Below, in pieces: positions 16,840 through 25,197 of a stretch of DNA of 64,000 bases (within the stretch, counting starts at the first letter, position 1; every line of letters starts with the position of its first letter). This stretch comes from JAJYUU01 sp963822955. GTDB taxonomy: Bacteria; Actinomycetota; Actinomycetes; Streptosporangiales; Streptosporangiaceae. The notes under the pieces are model-generated. The model was not told where the DNA came from and ran no database searches. It was given only the letters and a program-made list of their open reading frames with translations. Location: assembly GCA_963822955.1 (NCBI GenBank), contig CAWGJS010000008.1, positions 186,001-250,000 on the forward strand. Direction: 5' to 3'. The translations under genes were made by a program, and so were the position numbers.

Positions 16840-18162
16840 TCAGCAGACGGTCTGCACAGCGTCGGCGAGTACGGCCAGTCCCTGGTCGATCTCGAAGTCG
16901 GTGGCGGTCAGCGGCGGCAGCAGCTTGATCACCTGGTCATCAGGACCTGCGGTCTCGACCAGCAGACCGCGCTCGAACGCGGCCGAGGACACCTTCTTCG
17001 CCAGCTCTCCGTGCTCGAAGGCCAGGCCGTGCGCCAGGCCACGGCCACGAGACTGCATCTCGGTACCCGGCACTGACGCGGCGAGCTCGGTGAGCGCGGC
17101 AGCGACGCGCTGCCCCTTGGCCAGGGTGCTGTGCTCTAGCTCCCGGTCCTCCCAGTAGACACGCAGCGCCGCCGTGCCGGTGACAAACGCCGGGTTGACA
17201 CCGCGGAAGGTGCCATTGTGCTCACCCGGCTTCCAGATATCCAGGTCCGGGCGGATCAGCGTGAGCGCCAGCGGCAGGCCGTAGCCGCCGATGGACTTCG
17301 ACAGGCACACAATGTCCGGCGTGATGCCGGCGGCCTCGAAGCTGAAGAACGGTCCGGTGCGGCCACAGCCCATCTGCACGTCGTCGACGATGAGCAGGAT
17401 GTCGTGCCGCTGGCATAGCTGAGCCAGCTCCAGCAGCCAATCCAGCGCAGCTACGTTGATCCCGCCCTCTCCCTGCACCGTTTCCACGATCACCGCGGCC
17501 ACGTCGCCCAGCGCGGTGCCGCGGTCCTGGGCCAGGTGCTCGATCCCCGGCGAGCCAGGGTCGCCCGTCTCCAGGCGGCAGCCGAACGGGACCTGGATCG
17601 CATGGGGCAGCGGCACTCCTGCTCCGCCCCGGTGGAACCTGCTGCTGGTGACCGACAGGGCGCCGAGCGTCATGCCGTGGAACGCGCCGGTAAAGCTGAT
17701 CACCTCGGTGCGGCCTGTGACCTTGCGGGCAAGCTTAAGCGCCGCCTCAACCGCGTTCGCGCCGCCGGGGCCGGGGAACTGCACCCGGTAGTCCAGCCGC
17801 CTGGGCTGCAGGATGATCTCGTCAAAGGCGGTCAGGAACTCCGCCTTGGCCGCGGTGTGCATGTCCAGTGAATGGATCACCCGGTCGCCGGCCAGATAGT
17901 CGAGCAGCGCCCGCTTCAGCGCAGGATTGTTGTGACCATAGTTGAGCGCGCTGGCACCGGTGAAGAAGTCCAGGTAGGCGCGGCCGTCTTCGTCGTACAG
18001 CCAGCTGCCGGCTGCCCGGTCAAATACCTTCGGCCAGGTCCGGCAGTAGCTGCGCACCTCGGATTCACGGCGCTCGAAGATCCCCATCGTCGACCCATCC
18101 TGCTCTGCTGGGTACGGGAATTGCATGGCGGATGGGGCGCTCGCCGGCCGATCCTGTTCCAT
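16840..18162 (-). CDS. Diaminobutyrate--2-oxoglutarate aminotransferase (EctB-like)
   Basis: 440 residues from ATG behind GAGAGG; an upstream ATG at 18180 has no ribosome site. It shows YLDFFTGASALNYGHNNP, FPGPGGANAVEAALKLAR, the PLP-ring Asp in LIVDDVQMGCGRTG (residue 260 region) and Schiff-base Lys 289 in LSKSIGGYGLPLAL. All are characteristic of EctB/diaminobutyrate aminotransferases, which make L-2,4-diaminobutyrate from aspartate semialdehyde. ectA and ectC are absent nearby, so ectoine is unlikely. A diaminobutyrate building block for a specialised metabolite fits better. It follows the flavin monooxygenase gene by about 30 bases, probably in one operon. Confidence 0.8.
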   Translation of the reverse strand: MEQDRPASAPSAMQFPYPAEQDGSTMGIFERRESEVRSYCRTWPKVFDRAAGSWLYDEDGRAYLDFFTGASALNYGHNNPALKRALLDYLAGDRVIHSLDMHTAAKAEFLTAFDEIILQPRRLDYRVQFPGPGGANAVEAALKLARKVTGRTEVISFTGAFHGMTLGALSVTSSRFHRGGAGVPLPHAIQVPFGCRLETGDPGSPGIEHLAQDRGTALGDVAAVIVETVQGEGGINVAALDWLLELAQLCQRHDILLIVDDVQMGCGRTGPFFSFEAAGITPDIVCLSKSIGGYGLPLALTLIRPDLDIWKPGEHNGTFRGVNPAFVTGTAALRVYWEDRELEHSTLAKGQRVAAALTELAASVPGTEMQSRGRGLAHGLAFEHGELAKKVSSAAFERGLLVETAGPDDQVIKLLPPLTATDFEIDQGLAVLADAVQTVC

Positions 18163-18195
18163 CGTGGTCCTCTCAGTCATGCCAGCGGGCGACCG

Positions 18196-19443
18196 TCATG
18201 CCGTCTGACGGGATTCGGCGCTATCGCTCGGCTGCACGACCTCATCACCCGGAACGGACTGCACCTGACCGTTCACGCGCTGGGCCGCAGAGCGGACGAG
18301 CTGGCGCGCCACATTGTGCGTGCCGGCGATGAACCGCATCGACGGGCCAAGGCTGAAGGCTGCCGGGGCTCCGACGAAATACAAGCCGGGAACTGTGGAT
18401 TCAGCCGCCCGCGTCAGCACCGGGTATCCGGCGAACTTGTCGATCCGGGCCTGAAGCTCATCCGGCAGGTAAGAGAGCCGGGCCAGATCGACCCTGAAGC
18501 CCGTGCCGGCTATCACGTGATCGACGTCGAGGCTGGACTGGGGGCCTTCGAGCAGCAGCCGCACTCCGCTTCCGTTGGCCTCAGCTCCGCGCATGTGCGT
18601 CGTACGGTGCATCTTGACAACGCCCTCAACCCGGTCCTTGAGCCACCATGCCCCGAGCGGCCCGAGCACTGTCCGGGCCCTGTCGGCGCGCACGTTCTGC
18701 GGCAACAGGCGGAAGGCACTCGGAGAATTCCAGAACGGGCACTTCCAGCCCTCGCAGAGCTTGTTATCCCGGAGGCGCGTTATTGCATTCAGCGGCACGG
18801 CCCTGGTACCCCAGACGGGCAAGTCCGGATTCCGCACCACGAGCGTCACCTCGGCACCTGCTTCGTGCGCAAGAGCAGCCGTCTCCAGCGCAGATGAGCC
18901 AGCACCTACGACGGCGACACGGCGCCCGCGGAAGTCGTCGAACAGCCGGTGATCGGACGTGTGGGAGACAAGGTCAGATGGCAGAGCCGAGAGCTCGGCC
19001 GCAATGTGCCGATACGGCAGGACACCCGTCGCGATCACGACGCTCCTGGCGGTCACCGGCTCGGCATCAGCGAACGCGACCTGGAAGCCGCCATTCACGG
19101 ACTTGACCTCGGTGACTGTCACATCGCTGACGTCCGGCACCAGCTGCTTGATGTACCAGTCGGAGTAGTCGAGGAACTGGTCTAGCGGGAGCGGTATGCC
19201 ACGCCCGATACCGTCAATGCGCTCCGAGCGGCAGTAGCCGTCGAGGTCGTACCCGGTCTGAGGACATGACATATCCGAGCCGTATGGCTCCGACTTCAGG
19301 TACATGGCGGCAGGCATGTGAGCACGCCAGGTATTCATGGGGCGGCCAACAATCAGATGGTCGACCCCTCGCCCGCGAAGGTGCGTCGAAATCGACAGGC
19401 CGTAGGGGCCAGCACCGACGATGAGAACTTCGGTTGCTCGCAT
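18196..19443 (-). CDS. FAD/NAD(P)H-dependent monooxygenase
   Basis: 415 residues from ATG with AAGAAGGGA upstream, better placed than an upstream frame extension to 19488. The FAD-binding GxGxxG is VLIVGAGPYGLSIS at the N-terminus. A second Rossmann motif RVAVVGAGSSALETA near residue 178 binds NADPH. ATG near the middle (VVIATGVLPYRHI) is also typical. The set resembles flavin monooxygenases that hydroxylate amines or oxidise ketones. Coupled to an EctB-like aminotransferase, N-hydroxylation of diaminobutyrate or its product is an attractive but unproven role. Confidence 0.75.
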   Translation of the reverse strand: MRATEVLIVGAGPYGLSISTHLRGRGVDHLIVGRPMNTWRAHMPAAMYLKSEPYGSDMSCPQTGYDLDGYCRSERIDGIGRGIPLPLDQFLDYSDWYIKQLVPDVSDVTVTEVKSVNGGFQVAFADAEPVTARSVVIATGVLPYRHIAAELSALPSDLVSHTSDHRLFDDFRGRRVAVVGAGSSALETAALAHEAGAEVTLVVRNPDLPVWGTRAVPLNAITRLRDNKLCEGWKCPFWNSPSAFRLLPQNVRADRARTVLGPLGAWWLKDRVEGVVKMHRTTHMRGAEANGSGVRLLLEGPQSSLDVDHVIAGTGFRVDLARLSYLPDELQARIDKFAGYPVLTRAAESTVPGLYFVGAPAAFSLGPSMRFIAGTHNVARQLVRSAAQRVNGQVQSVPGDEVVQPSDSAESRQTA

Positions 19444-19875
19444 GTAACGGTCCCTTCTTTTGCAGATAACTGCACGCTCGCTCGGCACCGGCCGGTGCTG
19501 TCATTCAGAATTCAGCCATCGCTGGGATGCCTTGGCAGGCTGCCTGCGACCGTCAGCCGCATCGGATGGCAGATCGCCCACCAGGCGAGCGAGCCGACCA
19601 CTTCGGATACCTCGGGCTGTGTGCCGCATCCCGGATCTGCGCGAGGAAAGCCCCCCGAACAGCCAGGCTGCCTGACCTATACTTCCCCCCACGCAGCTCC
19701 TTGCTCACATTGATGAATCATGTCGATGAAGATCGGCTCTGCCGATCCCCGCATCGGCGTCAGGCACATATCCGGGCCCGGCGCATAACAAAGACGCCTA
19801 CCGCAATCAGGTGGTTCACCGGCACGGCCAGAGTATTTACTGACCAGGCGTTAAAGGCGCGGATTCGGAACGCCA
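19444..19875. other. Gene-free stretch between the monooxygenase start and the IS element
   Basis: No supported gene. It contains the 18-base sequence AACAAAGACGCCTACCGC at 19787-19804, identical to 15067-15084 and in the same orientation, with further partial similarity downstream (AGG.GGTT.ACC). It lies about 345 bases upstream of the monooxygenase start. Confidence 0.45.
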
Positions 19876-20044
19876 GGCGCTAGCCTCAACCTTTCGTGAT
19901 CTTGGGTCGCTGACCTGAGCTTGTAGCTGGCCGCCGTTTTTCAGCGTTACGCGAGCGGGCCGGCCCGGCTGTCGCGCCGGGTGAGCGGGGTTCCACGGGC
20001 CCTGGGGCTGCCTCCTTCCTTGACGCAGGGATGCCGGTGCTGTG

Positions 20045-21346
20045 TCAGCCGGGTGCGAGGGCGTGCAGCCGGTGCATGGCCGCGGTGATCTGGGATGCCC
20101 ATGGCCATCGGGCTGCGAGCTTGAGGCGGAGACGCCGTCCGCCGCGGACGATGCGCCCGGCGGCGGAGAACAGCCGTAGCCGCAGCCGTCTGGGTTCCCA
20201 GCGGCGGGCGCTGCCGGTGAGGGCGAGCAGCTGGGTCCAGGCGGTGAGCTCGCAGGCCAGGGCGACGATCTGGCACCAGATCTGGTTCTGCGCGAAGCCG
20301 TGCAGCGGCAGGTTACGCAGCCCGGTGTCCTTAGCGTTGCGGATCCGGTCTTCGCACCGTGCCCGGCGCCGGTGCCGCAGTTCCAGGTCGGCCAGCTGCC
20401 CGGTGCGGGTGGAGGTGGCGAAGCAGGTGACGCGGTGGCCGTCGATGTCGGTGATGCGCAGCTGCGCGCCGGGGTGGGGGCGTTCCTTGCGGGCGATGAC
20501 CCGAATCCCCTCCGGCCACGACGACAGGTCCAGCAGGCCGGTCAGCTCGGCCACCCATGCGCCGTCGCGGACCTGCCCGTCACTGTCATAAGCCGGTGTC
20601 CACGCGCGGGCCGGCACCTTCGCGATCGCGTCCTGGACGTCGCCGGTGATGGTGAACCCCACCGAGTACTGCAGGCGCCGGCCGCGCCGGGTCAGCCAGG
20701 TCAGGAAGTCATGGGTGCCGCCGGCGGAGTCAGCGCGGACCAGCACCCGCTTCCGCTGGTCGGGTGGCAGCTGGGCGAGCGCCAGCTTCACCGCCTCGAT
20801 GTGGTCGTCGGCGGTGTTTGATCCGGCGTTGCCGGGGCGCAGCATGATGGCCAGCGGCTCGCCGTTTCCCTCGGCGCCGTGGTCGGCGAACACCGTCAGC
20901 GGGTGGAAGCCCCAGCCCTTCTTCCAGGTGGGGGCGGCCTGTTCCTTATCGGAATGCGCGGTCACCAGCGTCGCGTCGATGTCCATCACGATCAGCTCGC
21001 CGTCGCCGCCGGGCGCGGACGGCGCGTCAGCTGCCAGCCGGGCGATCAGCCGGGAGACAACGGGGTCGGAGGCCACCGGGCCGAACAGCGCCGGCTCGGC
21101 CCTCAGCACCCCGGCATCGGCCAGGCAGTCGCCGCCCAGCGCCACCGCCACGGCCAGGTCGGCCACGATCTTGCCCGGATCGTGCACCCCTCGCGGTAAC
21201 CGCCACCGGTCCAGCGCCCGCGACAGGCCGTCCTGCAGCCCGGTCACTCTCGCCGTCTCAGTCAGCAGCAGCGCGCCGCCGTGGGACACGACGCCCTTGC
21301 CGTCGTCAGACACCGCGAACCTCGCGCGGCGGACTGTATTCTGCAC
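20045..21346 (-). CDS. IS1380-family DDE transposase
   Basis: 433 residues, GTG start. The DDE catalytic core is readable: LIVMDIDATLVTAH gives the first Asp, KRVLVRADSAGGTHDFL the second, and RARCEDRIRNAKDTGLRNLP the Glu in the Y/C-E-x-R-I-K-like signature of the family. The length is normal and the frame uninterrupted, so the enzyme may be active. The start codon lies just inside a long hairpin (21350-21419), a position that could limit translation from outside transcripts. Confidence 0.9.
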   Translation of the reverse strand: MQNTVRRARFAVSDDGKGVVSHGGALLLTETARVTGLQDGLSRALDRWRLPRGVHDPGKIVADLAVAVALGGDCLADAGVLRAEPALFGPVASDPVVSRLIARLAADAPSAPGGDGELIVMDIDATLVTAHSDKEQAAPTWKKGWGFHPLTVFADHGAEGNGEPLAIMLRPGNAGSNTADDHIEAVKLALAQLPPDQRKRVLVRADSAGGTHDFLTWLTRRGRRLQYSVGFTITGDVQDAIAKVPARAWTPAYDSDGQVRDGAWVAELTGLLDLSSWPEGIRVIARKERPHPGAQLRITDIDGHRVTCFATSTRTGQLADLELRHRRRARCEDRIRNAKDTGLRNLPLHGFAQNQIWCQIVALACELTAWTQLLALTGSARRWEPRRLRLRLFSAAGRIVRGGRRLRLKLAARWPWASQITAAMHRLHALAPG

Positions 21347-21349
21347 GTG

Positions 21350-21419
21350 AAAAGTGCCTTCGGCTCGGCTCGGATAAGACTCTCAGCAAGCCCTATCCTC
21401 CCAGGCCAGAGGCACTTTT
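21350..21419. repeat. Inverted repeat adjoining the transposase start
   Basis: AAAAGTGCCT at 21350-21359 pairs perfectly with AGGCACTTTT at 21410-21419 around a ~50-base centre, and the arms extend imperfectly through GGC. On the transposase strand the second arm ends three bases before the GTG start. It may block read-through translation into the transposase or act as a terminator on the plus strand. Confidence 0.6.
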
Positions 21420-21521
21420 TGCGTCACCGGCGCGGCTCAGCGATCATTCCGCGCGAAAGCGCGAGGCTAGGGCCAAGGGAGCTGGCATCGAGCCCGACCC
21501 GCGGCGGCGCCGCGGAGGTCG

Positions 21522-21548
21522 AGCATGCCTGGCTTGGCAAGGCATGCT
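21522..21548. repeat. Perfect 9-base-arm hairpin upstream of the carrier-like ORF
   Basis: AGCATGCCT at 21522-21530 and AGGCATGCT at 21540-21548 form a perfect stem around a 9-base loop. It ends 18 bases before the next start codon. It could be an operator, a leader structure or a terminator without a U-tract. Confidence 0.5.
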
Positions 21549-21566
21549 AAGGATAGGCATGGGGAC

Positions 21567-21731
21567 ATGCAGGACATGCTGGAGGTCATTCAATTGGAGG
21601 CAGTCATCAGCCGCTCCATCAGCCGGGAAATCCGCCAGGAAGCGGCCCACCTGCCGCTCGCGAACCCGGCGCCGCTGCTCCTGGAGGTAAGCATCCTCGA
21701 ATCGTTGAGCCTGGGCAGCGACGGTGGGTGA
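21567..21731 (+). CDS. Short ORF resembling a truncated acyl carrier protein
   Basis: 54 codons from ATG (a second ATG is nine bases on) behind GGGGA. The helix I-like start is MQDMLEVIQLEAVISRSISR. It is followed by ANPAPLLLEVSILESLSLG, which resembles the loop and Asp-Ser-Leu site of carrier proteins (LLE-x-GILDSLSL). The frame stops six residues later, so helices II-IV are missing. It overlaps the acyltransferase start by eight bases, implying translational coupling. It may be a remnant, or only a coupling leader; the resemblance is short and could be chance. Confidence 0.3.
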   Translation: MQDMLEVIQLEAVISRSISREIRQEAAHLPLANPAPLLLEVSILESLSLGSDGG

Positions 21732-22782
21732 GGCCACGACTAGGGCGGAACGCCCCGCGCGCGGACTGCGGCTGACTAGGTCTGGCCGACCGGCTGCGAT
21801 CCCGATGGGGCGACTGCTGCGTAGTGCCGAGTCCGTTGCCTTTTCCCTGGTAGTAGCGCCACTCGTGGCGCGCCTGCCTGCCAGCCTCGCCTACCGAATC
21901 GCCTGCTGGCGGGGAGACTTGTGCTTCCGGTTTCGGGCCAGGAAGCGTGCCGACGTCGTGCGCAACCTGCGCGGCGTGCTCGGTGACGAGCTCGGTCCTG
22001 AAGAGCCCGTGCGCCTGGCCCGGGAGTTCTTCCGGATGATCTCCTGTGAGCTCATCGACGTGATTCGGCTCCGGGGCCAGGCGCGATCGCTCGGCAAACT
22101 GGTCGAGATTCGCGGCTGCGAGCACTTGGACGCTGCGCTGGCTGAGGGCAAGGGTGCCATACTTTGCACCGCGCACTTCGGTTCATACCGCTGCGCCTTT
22201 GCCCTGCTCAATGCCACCGGGTACCCAGTAAACTCCATCGGCCGCAGTTGGTGGAACTACTCAACTGATAAGTCGTCCGCTGAGCGGTGGCTCTGGGATT
22301 TCGTTTACACCAGGCGCCTCCGGCGCCACCGGCAGCGGCCGAGCATCGAGCCTCTCCCGGGCCGGATTCAGGTCGCGGCGCGGGCCGCGGTCGCGCTTCG
22401 CGCCAATGAGGTTGTGACAATCTCGAGCGACGCCCCGCCACTCGGCGCTGACCGGGCTCGCGCTGTCGAAATGCCCTTCCTCGGACGACGGGTAGGACTA
22501 TTGCCTGGCGTCGTGGGCCTCGCGCAGCTGACGGGCGCCCCGGTCCTCATGATGTTCATGTACCGCTCGGCCGACTATTACCACCAGGTGCTGGAAATCT
22601 CGCCGCCGGTACCACTGGAAGGCGAGACGGCGACGGCGTTCGGGCGCTGCGTCGCCCCAATGGATGCCGCCGTGAGGAGAAGCCCCGCCGATTGGTGGTA
22701 CTGGGCCGACACGGACGACCTATGCAGCCTGGGTCTGCTTCCGGCGGCTTCGCCGAACGCGACGGCCTCCGTCAGCCCCTAG
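21724..22782 (+). CDS. Lysophospholipid-acyltransferase-like protein (LpxL/HtrB family)
   Basis: 352 residues from GTG (an ATG at 21805 is the alternative). FRARKRADVVRNLRGVLGDE near residue 70 and GKGAILCTAHFGSYRCAF near 145 match the HtrB/PatA family, which moves acyl chains to lipid or glycolipid acceptors at the membrane. The usual HX4(D/E) catalytic pair reads H151-FGSY-R156, so the acidic partner is replaced by Arg. Later TISSDAPPLGADRARAVEMPFLGR is the conserved substrate region. It converges on the LanB gene with 12 bases between stops. It could lipidate the product of the carrier-protein operon (inference). Confidence 0.7.
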   Translation: MGEATTRAERPARGLRLTRSGRPAAIPMGRLLRSAESVAFSLVVAPLVARLPASLAYRIACWRGDLCFRFRARKRADVVRNLRGVLGDELGPEEPVRLAREFFRMISCELIDVIRLRGQARSLGKLVEIRGCEHLDAALAEGKGAILCTAHFGSYRCAFALLNATGYPVNSIGRSWWNYSTDKSSAERWLWDFVYTRRLRRHRQRPSIEPLPGRIQVAARAAVALRANEVVTISSDAPPLGADRARAVEMPFLGRRVGLLPGVVGLAQLTGAPVLMMFMYRSADYYHQVLEISPPVPLEGETATAFGRCVAPMDAAVRRSPADWWYWADTDDLCSLGLLPAASPNATASVSP

Positions 22783-22794
22783 CTGAGCTGGTTC

Positions 22795-25128
22795 TTAGCC
22801 CAATGTTGCCGTCGCTATCGGCAGCTGTGCCTCCGGCCGCCGGTCGTCCACCCAGGTGAACCGGAGCTCGGAGGTGTACTTGTTTCCTTCGTGGTCTGTT
22901 AGCCACAGGTCATCGTGGGCGGGCAGCATCTCGGTGATGGTGATCGTCTTGTCCGGCAGCCGCTCGCCGGCGTTGGCCTGCCGGATCATCTTGGCCAGGG
23001 TGTTGACGTAGATGGGGCTGGTGAAGTCGACGTAGACCGGCTTCACTTCGGCGCTGGACTTCACGAACACATACCGCGGTATGCCTAGCGCCGCAGCCCA
23101 TGCGCGGGTCCGCACGAACCTGGCCGCCTCGTCCTTCTCGGCGGCGAAGTCCAGGCCGGCCGGGCTGAATCGCCAGCTCTCCCGGCACAGGACCAGGTGG
23201 TCGATCGTGACGCGCGGCGTGTGCGGCTGGCCGGCGAACAGCTGGAACCGGTTAACGAGCATGGTCATGAGCATTTCCGCGAACAGGTCGAGGAGCTCGA
23301 ACTCCTGGCCGCCGGGAAGCCTGGCCAGCACGGTGGCGCCGGCCTGCACGACCTCGACATCGCGGCTGAGGACGAGCCCGGGACGGTTGGCGGCGATGGT
23401 GTGGTGGTTGACCTCGACCAGGATGTCGCGGTCGCGGATCAGCGCGGGGTGCGTGCGCACCGTCAGCCTGGGAGGGTTCTCTTTCGGCAGCACCAGGAGC
23501 AGGCGGGGCTCGGGGAAGTCCTCGTCCACGCAGGACAGAAGGTCTGCCTGGTCGGGATGCTGGGTCACGAAGCAGTTGGTGCGCATTGTGTTGATCGCTA
23601 TATGCGCCTCGCCCAGCACGAGGGTGAAGTCTCCGTCGTGCAGGGCATTGAGGTCAGCGGCTGACACCATCACATCAGGGCAGAAGTACCGGGCCCCGGC
23701 CCAGCCCGGCCCTGGCGCCGCGAAAGCCTCGTCAACCAGCGGCAGCAGATCATCGTAGTGGTAGGACACCTCGCGCGTTCCGGGGGGAACGGGGAGGATC
23801 GCGGCCCACTTTTCCGTGAACTCCTGGTCGATCTGCGTCACCGACGCTTCGATCGACCGGTACAGCGCCCGCAGCGACGCGAACCAGATCGTGGAAAGGT
23901 CGACCGGCTGGCCGTACTTAGCGGCCGTCCTGGCGTATACCTCGCGCAGCGCCTCGCGTGCCTCCGAACCGAGCCGCCAGCAGTACCAGCGTGCTGCCCG
24001 GCTGAGCAGCCGCAGCGGCCGGGCGGCAGCAGCCAGGTCATCGCCGACCACCAGATCGATGTCGCGTGCGCTGTCGTGGTAGGCCAGGGTCCGGCCGCCG
24101 TAGGTGCGCCCTTGGTTACGGGTCGGCGCAGCACCGGTGATGCGCCCGAACAGCTCGTCCATCGACGTCAGCGCACCTGCCAGCGCGCCCGCGCTGGCGG
24201 CGTCGCGCACCTGGTCACGCGCGGCCTCCAGCGAGTCCAGCCACTCCAGTGCCAGGCGGCGCGGTTTGTCCTCGCCCACGCCAGCCAGGAACCGGCGCAG
24301 GTCCCGCTCCGGCCACGGGCTGATCGGCAGCTCCAGCTTCCAGCAGATCCACCGCCGAGCTTGCAGGACCTGCAGGATCTCCAGCACCACCGGCAGGTCC
24401 AGGTCCGCGCGCAGCGCGATGTCATGAGTTCGCGTCGTTCCGTCACACCACCGCAGCACGCCAGCCTGCTCCGGGGACAGCATCACCCGCCGCCCGACCG
24501 GTTCCACCAGAACGTTGTCGTCGAGCTTGATGAACGACAGGCGGCGCGGCATCAGCCACTCCCGCATGCCGGGAATCTCCTCGATCACCTCGGCCAGCCG
24601 GTCGATCGTCCAAGCCTCGAAGAAGACCTCACTGCTGCGGATCACCTGATTCCCCGGCGCGAACCGGGTCCGCGCGCAGTCGCCCAGCCTGCCCCACCCA
24701 GAAGGCCCGAAAAAGCCGATCGTGTCGTTCTTGACGCAGTACCGCTGCCAGTAGCTGGCGATCAGCTGCTCCTGCCGCCGGGGAGTTTTCGACCTGTTCT
24801 CCGTCGCCGGATCCCACCGCAGGAACGGCCGGATCGCGCGGTCCATCAGCGGGTGGTTCTGCCACGTCACCGCCCGCAGGAAGTCATCCCGCGAGGCAAT
24901 CGACTGCAACTCGATCGCCAGCCGGACGCTCGCCTCACCAAACTCCTCGCCGAACGCCCGCCACGCCTCCGACCCCCGGTCAGCGCCCGACAACGCGTCA
25001 GCCAGGGCGTCAGCCTTACCCGCCAGCGCCTCATCAGCCAGGCGCAGCACACCGCTGGCCGGAAACCCCGCACCCCGCACCAGAACCTGCGGCCACCAGC
25101 GCCAGTCGTCCATGCCCTCTGCCTGCAT
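22795..25128 (-). CDS. LanB-type lantibiotic dehydratase homologue, copy 1
   Basis: 777 residues from ATG eight bases after GAGGG. DDFLRAVTWQNHPLM, YWQRYCVKNDTIGFFGPSGW near residues 127-146 and PRYVFVKSSAEVKPVYVDF near 685-702 are the features I recognise from Lant_dehydr_N proteins. In lantibiotic dehydratases this region uses glutamyl-tRNA to modify Ser/Thr; in PEARL enzymes a related region attaches amino acids from aminoacyl-tRNA to a peptide. The separate C-terminal elimination domain is not apparent, which favours the small, PEARL-like type. It ends an operon with a carrier protein and adenylation enzyme, with no precursor peptide visible. Confidence 0.75.
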   Translation of the reverse strand: MQAEGMDDWRWWPQVLVRGAGFPASGVLRLADEALAGKADALADALSGADRGSEAWRAFGEEFGEASVRLAIELQSIASRDDFLRAVTWQNHPLMDRAIRPFLRWDPATENRSKTPRRQEQLIASYWQRYCVKNDTIGFFGPSGWGRLGDCARTRFAPGNQVIRSSEVFFEAWTIDRLAEVIEEIPGMREWLMPRRLSFIKLDDNVLVEPVGRRVMLSPEQAGVLRWCDGTTRTHDIALRADLDLPVVLEILQVLQARRWICWKLELPISPWPERDLRRFLAGVGEDKPRRLALEWLDSLEAARDQVRDAASAGALAGALTSMDELFGRITGAAPTRNQGRTYGGRTLAYHDSARDIDLVVGDDLAAAARPLRLLSRAARWYCWRLGSEAREALREVYARTAAKYGQPVDLSTIWFASLRALYRSIEASVTQIDQEFTEKWAAILPVPPGTREVSYHYDDLLPLVDEAFAAPGPGWAGARYFCPDVMVSAADLNALHDGDFTLVLGEAHIAINTMRTNCFVTQHPDQADLLSCVDEDFPEPRLLLVLPKENPPRLTVRTHPALIRDRDILVEVNHHTIAANRPGLVLSRDVEVVQAGATVLARLPGGQEFELLDLFAEMLMTMLVNRFQLFAGQPHTPRVTIDHLVLCRESWRFSPAGLDFAAEKDEAARFVRTRAWAAALGIPRYVFVKSSAEVKPVYVDFTSPIYVNTLAKMIRQANAGERLPDKTITITEMLPAHDDLWLTDHEGNKYTSELRFTWVDDRRPEAQLPIATATLG

Positions 25129-25168
25129 ATCGCTCACCCTCGGCGACCTGGTCGTGTCGGACGCCCGC
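22842..25168. repeat. 2.3-kb direct repeat carrying LanB copy 1 (partner 30043-32363)
   Basis: Nearly identical to 30043-32363 in the same orientation. The first matches are at CCCAGGTGAACCGG and the last at CGGACGCCCG, with a net six-base length difference in between. Differences are bunched near codons 37-125, 510-554 and 621-624, while codons about 161-509 appear unchanged. Confidence 0.85.
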
Positions 25169-25197
25169 TGCCGCTGCACTGGCGCGGGCTGCCTGGA

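Larger units (their letters stand above)
19876..21474 (-). mobile_element. IS1380-type insertion sequence
   Basis: One transposase gene flanked by imperfect 22-base inverted repeats: GGCGCTAGCCTCAACCTTTCG at 19876-19896 (plus one base), against CGAAAGCGCGAGGCTAGGGC inside 21453-21474. About 17 of 22 positions pair. The resulting ~1.6 kb length suits the family. I could not identify a target-site duplication, so the exact ends are provisional. It sits between the monooxygenase and acyltransferase genes without visibly splitting a reading frame. Confidence 0.6.

Noticed and set aside
16840..18162. Ectoine biosynthesis cluster
   Set aside because: Only the aminotransferase is present; ectA, ectC and ectD are absent from the window.
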